From LGRD01 sp031382215 (GTDB lineage: Bacteria; Pseudomonadota; Gammaproteobacteria; Burkholderiales; Burkholderiaceae_C), in NCBI GenBank assembly GCA_031382215.1, contig JANMYQ010000182.1, positions 1 through 27,537 on the forward strand: 27,537 bases of DNA, given 5' to 3'. The position numbers and the translations under genes are program-made. Under the pieces are notes generated by a model that was not told the DNA's origin, ran no database searches, and saw only the letters and a program-made list of their open reading frames with translations. Each line of letters begins with the position of its first letter. Within the stretch, counting starts at the first letter, position 1. Shown here one piece after another: positions 24,850-27,537 of the stretch.

Positions 24850-26541
24850 ATGGACACCACTGCCGCCGCCCCCGCCTCTCCTGCTCCCGTGAATTACGAG
24901 ACCCGCCCCGAGCTCTACAAACACTGGAGCCTGAAGTTCGAGGGTCCGGTGGCCACGCTGGTGATGGCCATCAATGAAGACGCCGGCCTGCGCGAGGGCT
25001 ACAAGCTCAAGCTCAACAGCTACGACCTGGGCGTGGACGTGGAGCTGAACGACGCGGTGCAGCGTATTCGCTTCGAGCACCCGGAGGTGCGCACGGTGAT
25101 CCTCACCAGCGGGCGCGACCGGGTGTTCTGCTCGGGCGCCAACATCTTCATGCTGGGCAAGAGCAGCCATGGCTGGAAGGTGAACTTCTGCAAGTTCACG
25201 AACGAAACCCGCAACGGGCTCGAAGACTCCAGCCGCCACAGCGGGCTGAAGTTCCTGGCCGCCGTGAACGGCGCTTGCGCCGGCGGTGGTTATGAGCTGG
25301 CCGCGGCGTGCGACCAGATCATCCTGGTGGACGACCGCTCCTCTTCCGTCAGCCTGCCCGAAGTGCCGCTGCTGGGCGTGCTGCCCGGCACCGGCGGCCT
25401 GACGCGCCTGACCGACAAGCGCAAGGTGCGCCACGACCACGCCGACATCTTCTGCACCACCAGCGAAGGTGTGCGCGGCAAGAAGGCGGTGCAGTGGCGG
25501 CTGGTGGACGAGACGGTGAAGACGCAGGCATTCGCGCAGCGCGTGCAGGAGCGTGCGCTCGAACTCGCCGCCGGCAGCGACCGCCCGGCGGATGGCAAGG
25601 GCGTGGCGCTGACGGCACTGAACAAGAAGGTGGCTGCCGATGCGGTGAGCTACGGCAATGTGAACGTCGTCATCGACCGCGCCGGCCGCACCGCCACGCT
25701 GACGGTCAAGGCACCCAGCGGCGCACAACCCACCGACGTGCCCGGCATCGAAGCCGCCGGCTCGAACTGGTACCCGCTGCAGATGGCGCGCGAGCTGGAA
25801 GACGCGATCCTGCACCTGCGCACCAACGAGCTCGACATCGGCACCTGGATCCTGAAGACCGAAGGAAGCGTGGATGCGGTGCTCGCGATGGATGCGACCC
25901 TGGCCGCGCACCAGAACCACTGGTTCGTGCGCGAAACCATCGGTCTGCTGCGCCGCACGTTGGCGCGGCTGGACGTGTCGTCGCGCTCGATGTTCGCGTT
26001 GATCGAACGCGGTTCGTGTTTTGCCGGCACCTTGCTCGAAATCGCGCTCGCGGCCGACCGCAGCTACATGCTGGCGCTGCCTGACGAGCCCGACACCGCG
26101 CCGAAGATCGCGCTGTCGGCCATGAACTTCGGCACCTTCCCGATGGTGAGCCACGAAACGCGGCTGCAGCGCCGCTTCTATGGCGACGTGGGCGAGATCG
26201 GCGCGGTGCAGGCCACTCTTTCTGGAACATCAGGCCAGGCGCTCGACGCCGACGCAGCGATGGCGCTCGGCCTCGTCACCTCGGCCCCGGACGACATCGA
26301 CTGGGCCGACGAAGTGCGCATCGCACTCGAAGAACGCGCCAGCATGTCGCCCGACGCCTTGACCGGCATGGAAGCCAACCTGCGTTTCGCCGGTGCGGAG
26401 ACGATGGAGACGCGCATCTTCGGGCGGCTCACGGCGTGGCAGAACTGGATCTTCATCCGGCCGAACGCGGTCGGGGAAGGCGGCGCATTGAAGGTTTATG
26501 GCACGGGCAACAAGGCAAGGTTCGACTGGAACAGAGTCTGA
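24850..26541 (+). CDS. boxC: 2,3-epoxybenzoyl-CoA dihydrolase (benzoyl-CoA-dihydrodiol lyase) BoxC
   Basis: A 563-residue cytoplasmic enzyme, normal BoxC length, that opens the ring of 2,3-epoxybenzoyl-CoA with two waters, releasing formate and an adipyl-type semialdehyde CoA ester. It is a double enoyl-CoA-hydratase-like protein. The first half has TSGRDRVFCSGANIFMLG and AAVNGACAGGGYELAAACD, which build the oxyanion hole and CoA pocket, then PEVPLLGVLPGTGGLTRL. The second half has GSCFAGTLLEIALAADRSY and ends with QNWIFIRPNAVGEGGALKVY. A strong ribosome-binding site (TGGAGGAA) lies four bases before ATG 24850. It is followed 35 bases later by boxB. Confidence 0.97.
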   Translation: MDTTAAAPASPAPVNYETRPELYKHWSLKFEGPVATLVMAINEDAGLREGYKLKLNSYDLGVDVELNDAVQRIRFEHPEVRTVILTSGRDRVFCSGANIFMLGKSSHGWKVNFCKFTNETRNGLEDSSRHSGLKFLAAVNGACAGGGYELAAACDQIILVDDRSSSVSLPEVPLLGVLPGTGGLTRLTDKRKVRHDHADIFCTTSEGVRGKKAVQWRLVDETVKTQAFAQRVQERALELAAGSDRPADGKGVALTALNKKVAADAVSYGNVNVVIDRAGRTATLTVKAPSGAQPTDVPGIEAAGSNWYPLQMARELEDAILHLRTNELDIGTWILKTEGSVDAVLAMDATLAAHQNHWFVRETIGLLRRTLARLDVSSRSMFALIERGSCFAGTLLEIALAADRSYMLALPDEPDTAPKIALSAMNFGTFPMVSHETRLQRRFYGDVGEIGAVQATLSGTSGQALDADAAMALGLVTSAPDDIDWADEVRIALEERASMSPDALTGMEANLRFAGAETMETRIFGRLTAWQNWIFIRPNAVGEGGALKVYGTGNKARFDWNRV

Positions 26542-26576
26542 GCGGCACGCAAAACATCACAGGCAACAGGTACCCC

Positions 26577-27537
26577 ATGAGCACCATCAACTACACCGAC
26601 AAGATCCCCAACAACGTCAACCTGTCCGAAGACCGCACGCTGCAGCGTGCACTCGAACACTGGCAGCCGAACTACCTCGAGTGGTGGCAGGACATGGGCC
26701 CCACCGGCTCGCACGGCTTCGACGTTTACCTTCGCACCGCCACCAGCACCACGCCCGACGGCTGGGCCCAGTTCGGCCACGTGAAGATGCCAGACTACCG
26801 TTGGGGCATCTTCCTGTCGGCACCTGAACAGAACCGCCAGATCGGCTTCGGCGACCACAAGGGCAGCGCGCCCTGGCAAGACGTGCCCGGCGAACACCGC
26901 GCCAACCTGCGCCGCATCATCGTCACGCAGGGCGACACCGAGCCGGCCTCGGTCGAACAGCAGCGCCACCTGGGCAAGACCGCGCCGAGCCAGTACGACC
27001 TGCGCAACCTGTTCCAGGTCAACGTCGAAGAAGGCCGCCACCTGTGGGCCATGGTCTACCTGCTGCACAAGCACTTCGGCCGCGATGGCCGCGAAGAGGC
27101 CGAGGCGCTGCTCGAGCGCCGCTCGGGCGATGCCGACAACCCGCGCATCCTCGGCGCCTTCAACGAAGAGACGCCCGACTGGCTGGCGTTCTACATGTTC
27201 ACCTACTTCACCGACCGCGACGGCAAGTTCCAGCTCAACGCGCTGGCCGAAAGTGCGTTCGACCCGCTGAGCCGCACCACGCGCTTCATGTTGACCGAAG
27301 AGGCGCACCACATGTTCGTCGGCGAGAGCGGCGTGTCGCGCACGATCCAGCGCACCTGCGAGGTGATGAAGGCCACCGGCATCGAAGACCCGGCCGAGTT
27401 GCGCAAGCACGGCGTGATCGACCTGCCAACGATCCAGCGCTACCTGAACTTCCACTACAGCGTGACGATCGACCTGTTCGGCGCCGACCAGTCGAGCAAC
27501 GCCGCGATCTTCTACAGCTCGGGCCTGAAGGGCCGCT
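26577..27537 (+). CDS. boxB: Benzoyl-CoA 2,3-epoxidase oxygenase component BoxB, 3'-truncated
   Basis: The diiron oxygenase that epoxidises benzoyl-CoA with electrons from the BoxA reductase. The 320 visible codons start with MSTINYTDKIPNNVNL, a standard BoxB N-terminus. Two ExxH-type iron-binding motifs are present, EEGRH (residues 151-155) and EEAHH (241-245). The gene continues past the right edge with no stop. ATG 26577 follows boxC by 35 bases with only a modest ribosome-binding site (CAGG). boxA would be expected downstream, outside the window. Confidence 0.97.
   Translation, partial: MSTINYTDKIPNNVNLSEDRTLQRALEHWQPNYLEWWQDMGPTGSHGFDVYLRTATSTTPDGWAQFGHVKMPDYRWGIFLSAPEQNRQIGFGDHKGSAPWQDVPGEHRANLRRIIVTQGDTEPASVEQQRHLGKTAPSQYDLRNLFQVNVEEGRHLWAMVYLLHKHFGRDGREEAEALLERRSGDADNPRILGAFNEETPDWLAFYMFTYFTDRDGKFQLNALAESAFDPLSRTTRFMLTEEAHHMFVGESGVSRTIQRTCEVMKATGIEDPAELRKHGVIDLPTIQRYLNFHYSVTIDLFGADQSSNAAIFYSSGLKGR

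Noticed and set aside
23776..26154. A 792-codon minus-strand open frame over boxR and boxC
   Set aside because: Low-complexity His/Arg/Gly-rich translation opposite two well recognised genes; antisense shadow.

Overview
The window comes from a high-GC betaproteobacterium, most likely order Burkholderiales. The reasons are the aerobic benzoyl-CoA (box) gene set with a BoxR-type regulator, the Liv-type aromatic-acid ABC transporter beside it, the strong G/C third-position bias, and a GC-rich intergenic repeat of a style I associate with this order. I cannot name the genus.

Left half (about 1-14.6 kb): a secondary-metabolite locus. A very large hybrid PKS-NRPS enters the window inside its acyltransferase domain and runs AT-ACP-aminotransferase-C-A-PCP-C-A(degenerate)-PCP. 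It has no terminal thioesterase. Three alpha/beta-hydrolase genes follow on the same strand with gaps of 10-27 bases: one has Ala at the usual nucleophile position, one has a Cys nucleophile, and one is a CocE/X-Pro-peptidase-like protein with an N-terminal membrane segment. A convergent JmjC/cupin-type Fe(II) oxygenase candidate and a divergent Sfp-type phosphopantetheinyl transferase complete the locus. The arrangement suggests a beta-amino-acyl chain (made by the in-line aminotransferase, as in iturin/mycosubtilin synthases) joined to an amino acid, probably glycine, and released by a stand-alone enzyme.

Right half (14.6-27.5 kb): aerobic benzoate degradation. On the minus strand, one long probable transcription unit runs from benzoate-CoA ligase (bclA) through an alpha/beta hydrolase, a periplasmic binding protein, an EamA-type permease, a Phd/VapC-like toxin-antitoxin pair, livH, livM, livG and livF to a small ABM-domain protein. 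Divergent from it on the plus strand are boxR, boxC and boxB; boxB leaves the window. Benzoate would be imported, activated to benzoyl-CoA, epoxidised by BoxA/BoxB and ring-cleaved by BoxC. BoxR would sense benzoyl-CoA and repress from TGCA-rich sites. The same 14-bp sequence occurs in opposite orientation in the bclA promoter and in the boxC leader, and a shorter ATGCA-N6-TGCAT site sits on the boxC -10 element.

No stretch longer than about 185 bases lacks a gene. The two largest gaps are 13741-13923 and 23675-23838; both are divergent promoter regions. I found no tRNA, rRNA, CRISPR array, insertion sequence or convincing intrinsic terminator.
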